This document shows, in pieces, positions 19,770 through 28,687 of a stretch of 60,304 nt of DNA. Source of the DNA: Clostridium sp. OM02-18AC (lineage in GTDB: Bacteria > Bacillota > Clostridia > Lachnospirales > Lachnospiraceae); contig NZ_QULW01000023.1 of the NCBI RefSeq assembly GCF_003481825.1, positions 1 to 60,304 on the forward strand, read 5' to 3'. The notes under the pieces are model-generated. The model saw nothing but the letters and a program-made list of their open reading frames with translations. It had not been told where the DNA came from and searched no databases. Numbering within the stretch: the stretch's first letter is position 1; the number at the start of each line of letters is the position of its first letter. Position numbers and translations under genes: made by a program.

Positions 19770-20992
19770 TTTGAATCCTCTTCTTTGCATTCATCCAATG
19801 TCTGATTTTTCTTTATCACGCTTCCATACAAAAGTATCATCCAAAATAACGGTTGGCGGTAATTGATTAAGAAAAAGCTTTCCACCAAAAGTGCCGCCGC
19901 CGCACATTTCATTGATGCAGTTGCATAACGCAAATTCTGCACCAACCAAACAAGTAAAATCACAGTCGGTATAATACCGTAGCAAAATAAAATACTAAAA
20001 AGGCAGCAATGAATTTCATTACTCTGACCCGCCAGTGTGAAACGCTCAAAACCGCCTTCCCCTGCTCCATATAAAAGATACTGGGGATAAATCAGCAGCT
20101 TGTCCATTCCACGGTCCAAAAACAATTCGCCAAGACCGCCATGCGCTATTTTCCACAGTTTTTCCTGAATTCTGGTCAATACATTATAATCCATTGCCTT
20201 TACATCAAATTCTGCTGAAGGCCAAATCCACCACAGAAATAATGCAATTACCAAAAATCCACCTAATACTCCCAACAGCCATATTTTTCTGGCACTATGA
20301 TGCCTGCTGGCCACACGATAGGAGAAATATACAACCACCAATATCGTAAACACCAAAATGCCAAGCAGCACTCCTGTTGATTTCGATGCCATTATAACAG
20401 GAATTGCCAAAATATAAAAAAGCAGGAATGTTCGATCACGATACTGACAACTGTACAAATACTGCAATAATATCATCAAAAACAGAAAAACAGCCAGCTG
20501 GTTCGGATCATTAAATGTCCCCTGATAGCGAATGGCTCCCCAATATTCGTAGAATATCCTTCCATGCCCAGAAACATATATCAATAACTGTAACAATATA
20601 TTTCCTTTGGCTATCCAATTTAGTTCAACTAAAAAACGTTGTCCATTCCAACACGCTAATTTTCGGAAGACCCAAATTGCCCCCACATTGTATATCCAAA
20701 ATACTGAATAACGAAAAAACTCCGTTTTTTTTAGGAGGATTCCATAGCAAATGTTAATCGCTATCACAAAGAATAAAAATACATATAGCAATCGATCCTC
20801 CTGAAATCGAAAACTATTTTTTTTCTCTTTTAAACAATCCCAAAGCAGAAGGAAGAAAGATACAAACAAACAAGCATCCGCTATCCCCACACCTCCCGAT
20901 GGAAATATATAAAATTGTTTTAAAAGAACAAACAGGAGAAAGAAAGCTTCTGCAAACGCAGCTCTGCTTTGAATTTTCATTTTTTCTCTCAT
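19766..20992 (-). CDS. Wzy-like polysaccharide polymerase
   Basis: 408 residues, ten or more predicted membrane helices. It has the marks of a Wzy/O-antigen polymerase: a mid-protein TFNDPNQLAVFLF motif and a late outside loop with YGAGEGGFERF. These enzymes join repeat units on undecaprenyl carrier at the outer face. The start is not well defined: two in-frame ATGs (20992 and 20980) both have weak ribosome sites. The sequence does not resemble the ligase-like gene at 16881 closely, so this locus has two distinct proteins of this broad class, plus an ABC exporter, an unusual mix. Confidence 0.75.
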   Translation of the reverse strand: MREKMKIQSRAAFAEAFFLLFVLLKQFYIFPSGGVGIADACLFVSFFLLLWDCLKEKKNSFRFQEDRLLYVFLFFVIAINICYGILLKKTEFFRYSVFWIYNVGAIWVFRKLACWNGQRFLVELNWIAKGNILLQLLIYVSGHGRIFYEYWGAIRYQGTFNDPNQLAVFLFLMILLQYLYSCQYRDRTFLLFYILAIPVIMASKSTGVLLGILVFTILVVVYFSYRVASRHHSARKIWLLGVLGGFLVIALFLWWIWPSAEFDVKAMDYNVLTRIQEKLWKIAHGGLGELFLDRGMDKLLIYPQYLLYGAGEGGFERFTLAGQSNEIHCCLFSILFCYGIIPTVILLVWLVQNLRYATASMKCAAAALLVESFFLINYRQPLFWMILLYGSVIKKNQTLDECKEEDSK

Positions 20993-21034
20993 CTTTCCAG
21001 TTTTTGTCAGTAAGTTGCATTTCCTTTATTATTG

Positions 21035-21949
21035 TTACATCTCATCAAATTCAAGCTTTGTTTTTCTCTTATATTCCTTCCTATAATTCCTAAAGTCTGA
21101 CCATTTCAGCATCTTTAACGCATATAACGCAGACCGATACCAATATAAAGGACGAATCTGCCAGTTTTTCATGTTCAAATATTTTTTACAAAAATATATC
21201 TCGCTGCAGATATTACATGTATAAGCAAATGCCTTGACCTTTTCTGTACTTTGGCTATGAAGATGATGAATAACACTTTCTGGATTATACACCGTTTTCC
21301 ATCCCGATTTTTCCATCCGAATGCCCAAGATCAATTCTTCTTCGTATAAAAACGGATGTTCATCCAAAGGGGTTACTTCGTTTGCGCAGTTCCGGCTAAA
21401 CATAAAACAGCATCCGAGGACCGCATAAACTTCGAATATCTCATGATCATAATCATGATCTTTCCCCCAGTACTTCCGATATAATCCCGGGAATAGTACA
21501 TACAAACGAGTCCGGAGAAGATATTTTTCCCCTGGTCCCGTTTTCATCAACATGCATTCTTTCTGAACTGTTCCATTTTTTCGAATGATCTTAGGCCCTA
21601 CAATGCCCACATCCGGGTTCTTTTTTAAATATTCATACATCACAGAAATACTGTGTGGTTCATATCTTACATCCGAGTTGCTAATCAAAATTGTATCACA
21701 TTTATCCTGCAGCGCTTGTTTTATTCCTATATTATTTCCCGCTGAATATCCACTATTTCGAACATTTTGGATCAATACAACACCTTGCTTCTTTAGCCAT
21801 TCGATCAACGCTTCCGTCGGTCGCATCGGCGAAGCATTGTCCACCACATAAATCCGGTAATCCAGATCCGGCTCTGCTTCCAGAATACTATGAATACAGG
21901 CTTCTGTATCATCCCAGCTATTATAATTCAGAATAACAATTCCTACCAT
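21035..21949 (-). CDS. Family 2 glycosyltransferase, rhamnosyltransferase-like
   Basis: 305 residues from the ATG at 21949, chosen because GGTGA lies just upstream and the product then starts MVGIVILNYNSWDD, the usual N-terminus of this subfamily. Motifs: VVDNAS, NSGYSAGNNIGI and the metal-binding region LISNSDVR in place of a plain DxD, as in the WbbL/RgpB rhamnosyltransferases. A GW-type ending motif (EEELILGIRMEKSGWKTVY) follows. Likely adds a rhamnose or similar sugar. It lies 26 bp after the next GT2. Confidence 0.85.
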   Translation of the reverse strand: MVGIVILNYNSWDDTEACIHSILEAEPDLDYRIYVVDNASPMRPTEALIEWLKKQGVVLIQNVRNSGYSAGNNIGIKQALQDKCDTILISNSDVRYEPHSISVMYEYLKKNPDVGIVGPKIIRKNGTVQKECMLMKTGPGEKYLLRTRLYVLFPGLYRKYWGKDHDYDHEIFEVYAVLGCCFMFSRNCANEVTPLDEHPFLYEEELILGIRMEKSGWKTVYNPESVIHHLHSQSTEKVKAFAYTCNICSEIYFCKKYLNMKNWQIRPLYWYRSALYALKMLKWSDFRNYRKEYKRKTKLEFDEM

Positions 21950-21975
21950 ATCTTCACCATAATCTTTATTTTCCC

Positions 21976-22779
21976 TTAGTTCCGTAAATCCTGTTTCCAT
22001 ATCCGAAGCATTCTTTTGGGAATCAAACCTACCAGCAATGGTCTTATTACATAGGGCAGCGCCCACGGCATCAATCCTAATTGTTTAAATCCCTGATAAC
22101 GAACCTTCACTTCTTCCATCCGGCATTGATATGACGTTTTTCTATCATCAATATAATATCTCAATAGTGGTTTTTGAAGGTTATATCCTTTCAATCCGGC
22201 TGCGTATAAGCGCATAAACAAGTCATAATCCTCTGCCCGCCTTGTTTCCTTTACTGCGCGATACCCGTTTACCTGCAAAAGCGCTTCCTTCCTAAATACC
22301 ACTGATGGGTGAATAAACTGAGAAGCTTCCAGAAAATCTTTTTTCTGAGGTTTCTCTTTTCTTCTCCAATAATCAGGAATCAGCCGCTTCCCATCATATC
22401 CATCAACCTGACTTCCGACAAAAGCATATTCCAGATGCGTCTCCAAAAAAGAAACCTGCTCTTCCAAACGCTGTGGATAACTGATATCGTCATCGTCCAT
22501 CCTTGCAATATATTTTCCCGATGCATGTGATAAACACTTATTTAACGTTCCTGCCAAACGCAGGTTTTGGGAATTTCTAATTGCTTTAATGCGTGAATCC
22601 TTTTGGCTCCAGGCCTGTAGCTTTTCCCATGTATTATCCTGTGACGCATCATCACATACGATAAGTTCCCAGTCTTTGAAAGACTGGGAACTTATTGATT
22701 CTATTGCTGTGTCCATCGTTTTTTCTCCATTATATATTCCCATAATAATGGATACTTTATACTTTTTTGTCATTAACAT
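21976..22779 (-). CDS. Family 2 glycosyltransferase
   Basis: 267 residues, GT-A fold: VSIIMGIYNGEKTM at the N-terminus, VCDDASQDNT, ARMDDDD as the metal site, and AEDYDLFMRL as the later acidic motif. Inverting GT2 enzymes of this form add hexoses or rhamnose to lipid-linked intermediates. The start may be either of two nearby ATGs (22779 or 22773), neither with a strong ribosome site. It precedes the rhamnosyltransferase-like gene and follows a 750-bp stretch with only a broken membrane gene. Confidence 0.88.
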   Translation of the reverse strand: MLMTKKYKVSIIMGIYNGEKTMDTAIESISSQSFKDWELIVCDDASQDNTWEKLQAWSQKDSRIKAIRNSQNLRLAGTLNKCLSHASGKYIARMDDDDISYPQRLEEQVSFLETHLEYAFVGSQVDGYDGKRLIPDYWRRKEKPQKKDFLEASQFIHPSVVFRKEALLQVNGYRAVKETRRAEDYDLFMRLYAAGLKGYNLQKPLLRYYIDDRKTSYQCRMEEVKVRYQGFKQLGLMPWALPYVIRPLLVGLIPKRMLRIWKQDLRN

Positions 22780-22802
22780 CTCATCTCATTTCAAACGTGC
22801 AC

Positions 22803-23206
22803 TTATTTTTTTCTTGAAACATCTCCGCAAATATATAGTAACCAATATATGATCAGCACATATCCGATTAAATACACAGATAAGTAATACATAAACCATG
22901 CCGCTAGTTCTGTCAAAATAACAATCACAACTTTAATCAAAATCCATAGCCATGCTTTTTAATTATCGCACATATTTCAGCCATTAATAATCCTAAAATT
23001 GGAATAAAAGGATTCCAGAAAAGACGAAACAATAGCTTATATGTTCCATCTGAATCTTTTTGTCCTAAAAAATAAATAAAACTTTTTCTTAGATTTTCAG
23101 AAATAGGTTTATTTAAAATCCAACCGCTATTCTGAAATGTTCTGACCAAATCTATCGTTGAATCTTTATCGAATAAATTAGCTGCTTTATCAACGTTCGT
23201 AATCAT
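22803..23206 (-). pseudogene. Small membrane protein fragment, frameshifted
   Basis: An 89-codon frame (MITNVDKAANLFDKDSTIDL to KKHGYGF) is followed, after an A5 run near 22964, by a second frame coding a hydrophobic helix and ending DVSRKK (stop at 22803-22805). One added A would fuse them into about 135 residues with a membrane tail. The matching frame also stays open for about 20 codons before the ATG (ending FFTSGFCDNKKEQ), so the true N-terminus may be missing. An inverted repeat CTGTTCTTT / AAAGAACAG (23207-23248) lies upstream. The family was not recognised. The gap 23249-23532 holds nothing else that could be read. Confidence 0.4.
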
Positions 23207-23532
23207 CTGTTCTTTTTTATTATCGCAGAAACCAGAAGTAAAGAACAGGTACTTACTTTGGAGCGTTTACTATACAAAGAAACATTTATATCATATAAAT
23301 AAAAAAATTTTATCTATTTGTAAATTATTCATTATAGTCCATTGTAAAACTGCCAATAGACTTGGTTTGCAAAATCGTTTCAATATACTTTTATTAATAT
23401 TATCCATACTCACCGTCTATACACCCATAACAAATACCTTATTAACTAAACTTCTGATTCTTGACTGAAACAACAACGTGAGCGTTTCTATATATTCCGA
23501 CACTATCCGCTTTATTACTTGCAATTCATTTT

Positions 23533-24639
23533 TCACTCTGATCCACGCCTATTATTAATTTCCTCTATAGCATAATCTAAATCCATTCTTGGAAAAGTTT
23601 CAAGTTCACCGCCTCTTGTAGTATTAAACACTTTTACTTTCAAAAAATCGCAATGCCATTTTAAGCTCTTATATGATTCATCCATATACTGTCTTGCCCG
23701 TATCACATTATCAATATTTTCATACATTTTATCTGCATATCTTTTATCATAATATTTATCACTAAAATGATTTTTTTTATCTAAATCACATACATACTGC
23801 CCCTTTTCATTTTTCTTAAATGGAAATGTATTATCCACTCCCAGTAAATATATATACTTAAATCCCATATAAACTGCAATATTAATTAATTTGCAAGTAA
23901 CTGTTCCCCAAAAGTGTACGCCCCTCATAATGTCCGCATTAAACCATGGTGGTCTACGTTCCATTTGAATAAACGGATAATAAATCGCATTTTTATCGAT
24001 TCCTATTTGACGTGTAATTGTTTGTGCACAAAGCATCTTTATATACCCAGACATTGCCTTAATCTCATCTAAACTAGTTTCAATATAGTCCAAGTCCGAT
24101 GCAGCCCATACATCAGGTCGCCAATCTGTCTGATCATATATCAGATTTATCCGCTTAGATGCAAATGAAAATATACAATTTTTTTTCAAAATATCTAAGT
24201 CGGTTGCGCTCAAAGAAGGTCCATTTCCAATAATAAAGCAACTCTCTCCCATATGACTATCTCTTAAATCTAATAGACGTTTTCTATTACCTGGTAATAC
24301 GGACTCTACGTAACTCATTTGTAAATCAGATATCATCCAATCGTATCCATATTTTGAATACCAATCATAATCTGCCGTTTCGTGTTGATAACGTTCAAAT
24401 ATGTCGCATTGTTTTTTTAGTTGATCGTCAAGTGTTTTTATACCATTATGATATTTTGAAAGCATATCATTCAAATCTACAATTTTTTTTTGATTCTTCA
24501 TATTTGCATTTATTAGCATCTTATTTTCATTTATTAATGTTATATTTTCATCTTTTAATTGTAATACTTGTGCCTGTAAATCATAAACTCGTTCAGATAA
24601 TTGGTATAATTTACATAATGGCCAAATTTGACGTAACAT
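23533..24639 (-). CDS. DUF115/MptE-like protein, candidate ulosonate (Kdo) transferase
   Basis: 368 residues. Residues 15-75 form a coiled coil (many K, E, N, L, I). The main domain has SCFIIGNGPSLSATDL, and later MGFKYIYLLGVDNTFPF. GNGPSL and the MGFKYIYL-x-G-x-D segment match the general layout of DUF115 proteins and of GT42 sialyltransferases, which use CMP-activated nine-carbon ulosonic acids. AGGAAGGA precedes the ATG. It lies directly after kdsC, the last step in Kdo supply, and no classic Kdo transferase is present. Inference: it uses the CMP-Kdo-type donor made by the genes just upstream in the operon. The domain family is fairly clear, the donor is a hypothesis. Confidence 0.55.
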   Translation of the reverse strand: MLRQIWPLCKLYQLSERVYDLQAQVLQLKDENITLINENKMLINANMKNQKKIVDLNDMLSKYHNGIKTLDDQLKKQCDIFERYQHETADYDWYSKYGYDWMISDLQMSYVESVLPGNRKRLLDLRDSHMGESCFIIGNGPSLSATDLDILKKNCIFSFASKRINLIYDQTDWRPDVWAASDLDYIETSLDEIKAMSGYIKMLCAQTITRQIGIDKNAIYYPFIQMERRPPWFNADIMRGVHFWGTVTCKLINIAVYMGFKYIYLLGVDNTFPFKKNEKGQYVCDLDKKNHFSDKYYDKRYADKMYENIDNVIRARQYMDESYKSLKWHCDFLKVKVFNTTRGGELETFPRMDLDYAIEEINNRRGSE

Positions 24640-24665
24640 AAATTCTTCCTTCCTATATCAAACCA

Positions 24666-25130
24666 TCAATAAAGTATCCACTCAATAAATTCCCGCACCG
24701 CACCATTGCCACCTTTATAAGATGAAACGAAATCAGAGATATTTAGAATTTCTTTGACAGAATCCTGCGGACAGCCAACAACTCCTCCGTTTTTTTTAAC
24801 TTCCATCATACACGGCAAATCATTTATATCGTCACCAATATACGCAACTTGAGATAAATCAGAAATAGTACTCTTCAATTTTTTTAACTTATCTTTGACC
24901 CCTTGATAAACCAGTTCTATTTCTAATTCCTGACATCTCCTAGAAACTATATCTGATATTCTTCCAGTTATAATAACTGGTTTAATTCCATTTGGGATTG
25001 CCAATTCATGTATTCCACATCCATCTTTAACATCAAAAGCCTTACAGATTTCTCCATGTTCACCCATATATATTTTCCCGTCTGTAAGAGTTCCATCAAC
25101 ATCCATTACAAGATATTTGACTATATTCAC
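24666..25130 (-). CDS. kdsC: 3-deoxy-D-manno-octulosonate 8-phosphate phosphatase
   Basis: 154 residues from a GTG at 25130; GGAGG lies 9 bases upstream and the product then starts MNIVKYLVMDVDGTLTDG, as usual for KdsC. An ATG 33 bases earlier has no ribosome site. HAD class C0 phosphatase: nucleophile D10 and D12 in DVDGT, VIITGR as motif II, a Lys in the KLKKLKS segment, and YIGDDINDLPCM as motif IV. It removes phosphate from Kdo-8-phosphate in the cytoplasm. It sits between kdsD and the candidate transferase. Confidence 0.88.
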   Translation of the reverse strand: MNIVKYLVMDVDGTLTDGKIYMGEHGEICKAFDVKDGCGIHELAIPNGIKPVIITGRISDIVSRRCQELEIELVYQGVKDKLKKLKSTISDLSQVAYIGDDINDLPCMMEVKKNGGVVGCPQDSVKEILNISDFVSSYKGGNGAVREFIEWILY

Positions 25131-25172
25131 AAATACCTGCCTCCAATTATTCTTCGTATTCATTAACTTTAA

Positions 25173-26135
25173 TTATCCAACAATACCTGCCCCAATTATT
25201 CTTTGGAGTCGAATCGTTCCAACAACTTTTTCTCCGTCTATAACTGGCAAACACGATATTCCCGTTTTTTTCATCAGAGTCAATGCCTCTACTGCTAATT
25301 TTCCGGTTTTTATCGTTTTCGGAGTTCGTGTCATTATTGTTTCAACTTTTAACGAATACACGTCTACGCCTAATTCCAACTGTCTTCGCAAATCACCATC
25401 TGTAATCACACCCAATAATTTATTATTATCACCCACAATAGAAACTATCCCTAATCCCTTTTTACTCAATTCAATAATTGCACTTTTCAATGGTGCGCTA
25501 ACATGAACTATTGCATTTTCAGAATTTTTTTCCATCAAATCGTCAACTTTTAAAACCAATTTTTTCCCCAATGAACCCGCTGGATGAAACTTTCCAAAAT
25601 CTGCATTTTTAAATCCATATATTCCACTTGCTACCACCGCAAGTGCATCTCCATAGCACAAAACACTTGTCGTACTAGATGTCGGAGCCAATCCCAAATA
25701 GCAAGCTTCTTCAAATTGGGGCAATATCTGCACTATATCAGCCGCATTAGATAATGTGGAACTAGCATTCCCAGTAATACCAATAATCATAGCACCAATT
25801 AATTTAATATTAGGAAGTATACGCACAATTTCTTCCGATTCGCCACTGTAACTAATAATAATTACAATATCTTTCGCAGAAAGCATTCCAAGATCTCCAT
25901 GCATAGCTTCAGCGGGATTCATATAAAATGAAGATGTTCCCAAACTAGAAAAAGTCGCTGATATTTTTGATGCTACATGTCCTGATTTGCCCATACCAGT
26001 AACCACTACTTTTCCTTCACATGTAGTAATCAAATCCACAATTTTTACAAACGTGTCATCTAATGCTAATTTTGTTTTCTGTAAAGCCTCTATTTCTATA
26101 TCAAATACCCTCACTGCTTCCTTCAGAACATTCAT
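25173..26135 (-). CDS. kdsD: Arabinose-5-phosphate isomerase (KpsF/GutQ family)
   Basis: 320 residues from the ATG at 26135, preceded by AGGTGA; the upstream in-frame ATG at 26150 has none. The N-terminal SIS domain has VVVTGMGKSGHVASKISATF, PAEAMHGDLGML and ISYSGESEE; two CBS domains follow (about 205-320, VITDGDLRRQ and ISCLPVIDG). It converts ribulose-5-phosphate to arabinose-5-phosphate, the substrate of KdsA. It is 24 bp after kdsA on the same strand, so the genes are one unit. Confidence 0.92.
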   Translation of the reverse strand: MNVLKEAVRVFDIEIEALQKTKLALDDTFVKIVDLITTCEGKVVVTGMGKSGHVASKISATFSSLGTSSFYMNPAEAMHGDLGMLSAKDIVIIISYSGESEEIVRILPNIKLIGAMIIGITGNASSTLSNAADIVQILPQFEEACYLGLAPTSSTTSVLCYGDALAVVASGIYGFKNADFGKFHPAGSLGKKLVLKVDDLMEKNSENAIVHVSAPLKSAIIELSKKGLGIVSIVGDNNKLLGVITDGDLRRQLELGVDVYSLKVETIMTRTPKTIKTGKLAVEALTLMKKTGISCLPVIDGEKVVGTIRLQRIIGAGIVG

Positions 26136-26159
26136 CTTTGTCACCTTCATATTCTGTCA

Positions 26160-26936
26160 CTAATGTACCGCGTTGTATACTCGAATTACCCGTTTTAATA
26201 ATGATTCAAACTGGTTCAATTCAACCATATTAGGTCCGTCAGAAAGTGCATAATCTGGATCTGGATGAACTTCGAAGAATAATGCATCTGCTCCAACTGC
26301 AACTGCCGCTTTGGCTAATGGTTCGACATATTCCCGATTTCCCCCAGTTTTTGTTCCCAGTCCTCCTGGCTTTTGAACACTATGAGTAGCATCCATTACT
26401 ACCGGATATCCAAGTTTTTTCAGTTCAATGATCCCAGTCATATCAACAATCAATGTATTATATCCAAAAGAAGTTCCACGCTCACAAAGCATAATATTTT
26501 TATTTCCACTTTTTTCAATTTTTTCTACTACATTTTTCATATCCCATGGAGCTAAAAACTGAGCTTTCTTGACATTCACTATCTTTCCAGTTTTTGCCGC
26601 TGCTACCAATAAATCTGTTTGTCGACAAAGAAATGCTGGTATTTGTATAATATCACAGACTTCCGCAGCTAATTCTGCCTGCCATGGCTCATGGATATCT
26701 GTACAAATTTTCAAATTATAAGTGTCCCTTATTTTTTTTAATATTCGTAATCCCGCTTCAATGCCAGGACCTCTATAAGAATCCAAACTTGTTCTATTCG
26801 CCTTATCAAAAGATGCCTTATAATAATAATCAACGCCTAGTCTGGCTACTATTTGTTTCATCTTCTCTGCAATTAGCATTGCATTTTCTTCAGACTCAAT
26901 AACGCAAGGTCCTGCTATTATCAATAATTTATCCAT
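26160..26936 (-). CDS. kdsA: 3-deoxy-8-phosphooctulonate synthase, metal-dependent type
   Basis: 258 residues from the ATG at 26936 (AAGGA upstream). It joins phosphoenolpyruvate and arabinose-5-phosphate into Kdo-8-phosphate. Motifs: AGPCVIES with Cys11 (metal-dependent KdsA has Cys here, the metal-free type has Asn), YYKASFDKANRTS, TDIHEP, QIPAFLCRQTDLL, CERGTSFGYN, MDATHSVQ and FEVHPDPD. Kdo is best known from Gram-negative LPS; its presence in a Gram-positive capsule-type locus is uncommon and hints at transfer. Near relatives such as DAHP or sialic acid synthases lack this motif set. Confidence 0.93.
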   Translation of the reverse strand: MDKLLIIAGPCVIESEENAMLIAEKMKQIVARLGVDYYYKASFDKANRTSLDSYRGPGIEAGLRILKKIRDTYNLKICTDIHEPWQAELAAEVCDIIQIPAFLCRQTDLLVAAAKTGKIVNVKKAQFLAPWDMKNVVEKIEKSGNKNIMLCERGTSFGYNTLIVDMTGIIELKKLGYPVVMDATHSVQKPGGLGTKTGGNREYVEPLAKAAVAVGADALFFEVHPDPDYALSDGPNMVELNQFESLLKRVIRVYNAVH

Positions 26937-26946
26937 GCCTTTTTCC

Positions 26947-28245
26947 TTAAAATGCACCTTCCTGTTCATAAATTGTATATGCATCAACATTGTCTATAAT
27001 TTTATCTATAACTATCTTTTCTGTTCTCATAGCCTGTACTACTTTTTCTAATACAATTTTTTCATATCTGTGAGGAATTACTACAACACCATTGATATCT
27101 CCAAAAATCAACTCACCTGGGCATATTTTCACATTCTTAATATACACTGGTTTATTATAACTTTCTACCGTTGCTACTCCTCGTACATCAGCTCCACAAT
27201 ATCCCTCCGAAAAAACTGGATATGCTAAATCTGTCACTTTTGTAATATCTCTAGTAACCCCATCAATTATCGTTGCTATAGCACCACTTCTAATTGCTAA
27301 ATTACAATTCAAGTCTCCAAAATAGGCTCTATCATTGCATTCATTCTCCACTACTATAATGTCTCCGCTACGCATTGTTTTATATGTCTCAAGTCCTTTA
27401 TAAATGCCTCTGAAATCTTCATTTTCTAATAATTTTCTAAGCTTTAAAGTATTAGCCCTTCCCATCACGCACTTACCTTTGATATTTAAACGCAAACCAG
27501 AAATAAAACAATTTTTTACTCCCAAATCCCATAAAATATCAGAAAATGTACATGAACTTAGATGATTAGACATTACAGAAAATTTTTTCACCTCGTCCAT
27601 ATGCAATCCTTTCGCAATCATCTCAGCATGGTAAAAATCATCTGGATAGTTTACATCAACAGCTTCTATTGCATCTGCATTCATTAAAAACGGATGTTTA
27701 CCAATACGTTTTTTTTCATTATGTGCACATTCCGATCTAACAATATACAATCCCATAGTTTCAATTACTGTATCTGGTAAATCTTTACTATTAGGAATAT
27801 TATTCAAATCATAATTAGGACTTTTTTCATTCCAAGTATATTGTTTTTCTCTCTTTACTAAAACAACTGAATCATATTCCTCATATTGCTTCAGTATTTC
27901 TACTCCTTTTCTTATTGTATCTTCCTTAATAAAAGGACTTGTTCCTAAAATTTGTATGTAAATATCTGCATCCACTTGAGAAACTTCATTGTAAAATAAT
28001 TTATGCCCATCTGTATTATTATTTGCCAATTTGGGATCTCTTTTTAATGGTATGTAATTCAAGTACGATGCATAATTTAACACCTCGTCTGATTCTGAAT
28101 CTAAATAAACTGTATCAATAAAATCACAATTAACAAGTTTCTCCAGTGTATGCAAAAATAATGGTTTACCATCCAACAATTTCATGTTTTTGCTTTCAAT
28201 TCTTTCACTATTCCCCTTAGCAGGTAAAAAAGCTACTACTTTCAT
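26947..28245 (-). CDS. NeuA-like CMP-ulosonate synthetase fused to RraA-like domain
   Basis: 432 residues from the ATG at 28245 (GGAGG 8 bases upstream). Residues 1-225 are an acylneuraminate-cytidylyltransferase-type domain (FLPAKGNSERIESKNMKLL, YIQILGTSPFI), nearer to NeuA than to KdsB, expected to activate the ulosonic acid with CTP. Residues about 235-430 are RraA-like: TIIDGVTRDI, FSEGYCGADVRGV and ICPGELIFGDINGVVVIP. RraA relatives are either RNase E regulators or metal-dependent 2-keto-acid aldolases/decarboxylases; the conserved RD pair supports an enzyme. It precedes kdsA by 10 bp. Joining an activating enzyme to an aldolase-like domain is odd; its role in Kdo metabolism is unknown to me. 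Confidence 0.75.
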   Translation of the reverse strand: MKVVAFLPAKGNSERIESKNMKLLDGKPLFLHTLEKLVNCDFIDTVYLDSESDEVLNYASYLNYIPLKRDPKLANNNTDGHKLFYNEVSQVDADIYIQILGTSPFIKEDTIRKGVEILKQYEEYDSVVLVKREKQYTWNEKSPNYDLNNIPNSKDLPDTVIETMGLYIVRSECAHNEKKRIGKHPFLMNADAIEAVDVNYPDDFYHAEMIAKGLHMDEVKKFSVMSNHLSSCTFSDILWDLGVKNCFISGLRLNIKGKCVMGRANTLKLRKLLENEDFRGIYKGLETYKTMRSGDIIVVENECNDRAYFGDLNCNLAIRSGAIATIIDGVTRDITKVTDLAYPVFSEGYCGADVRGVATVESYNKPVYIKNVKICPGELIFGDINGVVVIPHRYEKIVLEKVVQAMRTEKIVIDKIIDNVDAYTIYEQEGAF

Positions 28246-28267
28246 AATCAGTTCCTCCACATAAGCA

Positions 28268-28681
28268 CTATATCCGTTCCATTATACTCTTCATTACAAG
28301 AAAATTTAACACCATAGTAATCGGTGTAACAAAGATTTTTGCTATAGCAAAAGAGAAACGAACTACAATGTCGATCGTTATATAATTTAAAATCATAATA
28401 TTAATTACATTGAGTAACTTTGATATTAATAGTATCAGTACGCATTGGTATAATATATATATCATATATTTACATTTAAGTGGAACTTCGCTATTATTTT
28501 GAAATATCTTGCGCGTTGAAAACACAAACACAAAAGTTACCCCCGCCCATGAACTGATAATATTATTAATAAATAGCTTCGATGAAACAAAACCTAATCC
28601 CATATAAATGCAAAAATCCAAGATCCAGCCAATACCACTCAGCCCAACAAATTTAATTGCTTGGAGCAATAATCTTTTCAT
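28268..28681 (-). CDS. GtrA family membrane protein
   Basis: 137 residues with four predicted membrane helices, the usual form of GtrA proteins, which are thought to help flip polyprenyl-linked sugars. The N-terminal FVGLSGIGWILDF and the mid-protein VFVFSTRKIF motifs are typical. GGAGGA precedes the ATG. It probably works with the polyprenyl-phosphate-sugar-synthase-like GT2 at 32170 and the flippase-like protein at 31273 to supply a side-branch sugar outside the membrane. Confidence 0.85.
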   Translation of the reverse strand: MKRLLLQAIKFVGLSGIGWILDFCIYMGLGFVSSKLFINNIISSWAGVTFVFVFSTRKIFQNNSEVPLKCKYMIYILYQCVLILLISKLLNVINIMILNYITIDIVVRFSFAIAKIFVTPITMVLNFLVMKSIMERI

Positions 28682-28687
28682 TTTATT

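Noticed and set aside
26947..28245. Calling the synthetase kdsB
   Set aside because: The N-terminal motif set is of NeuA type, not the KdsB type, so no symbol was given.
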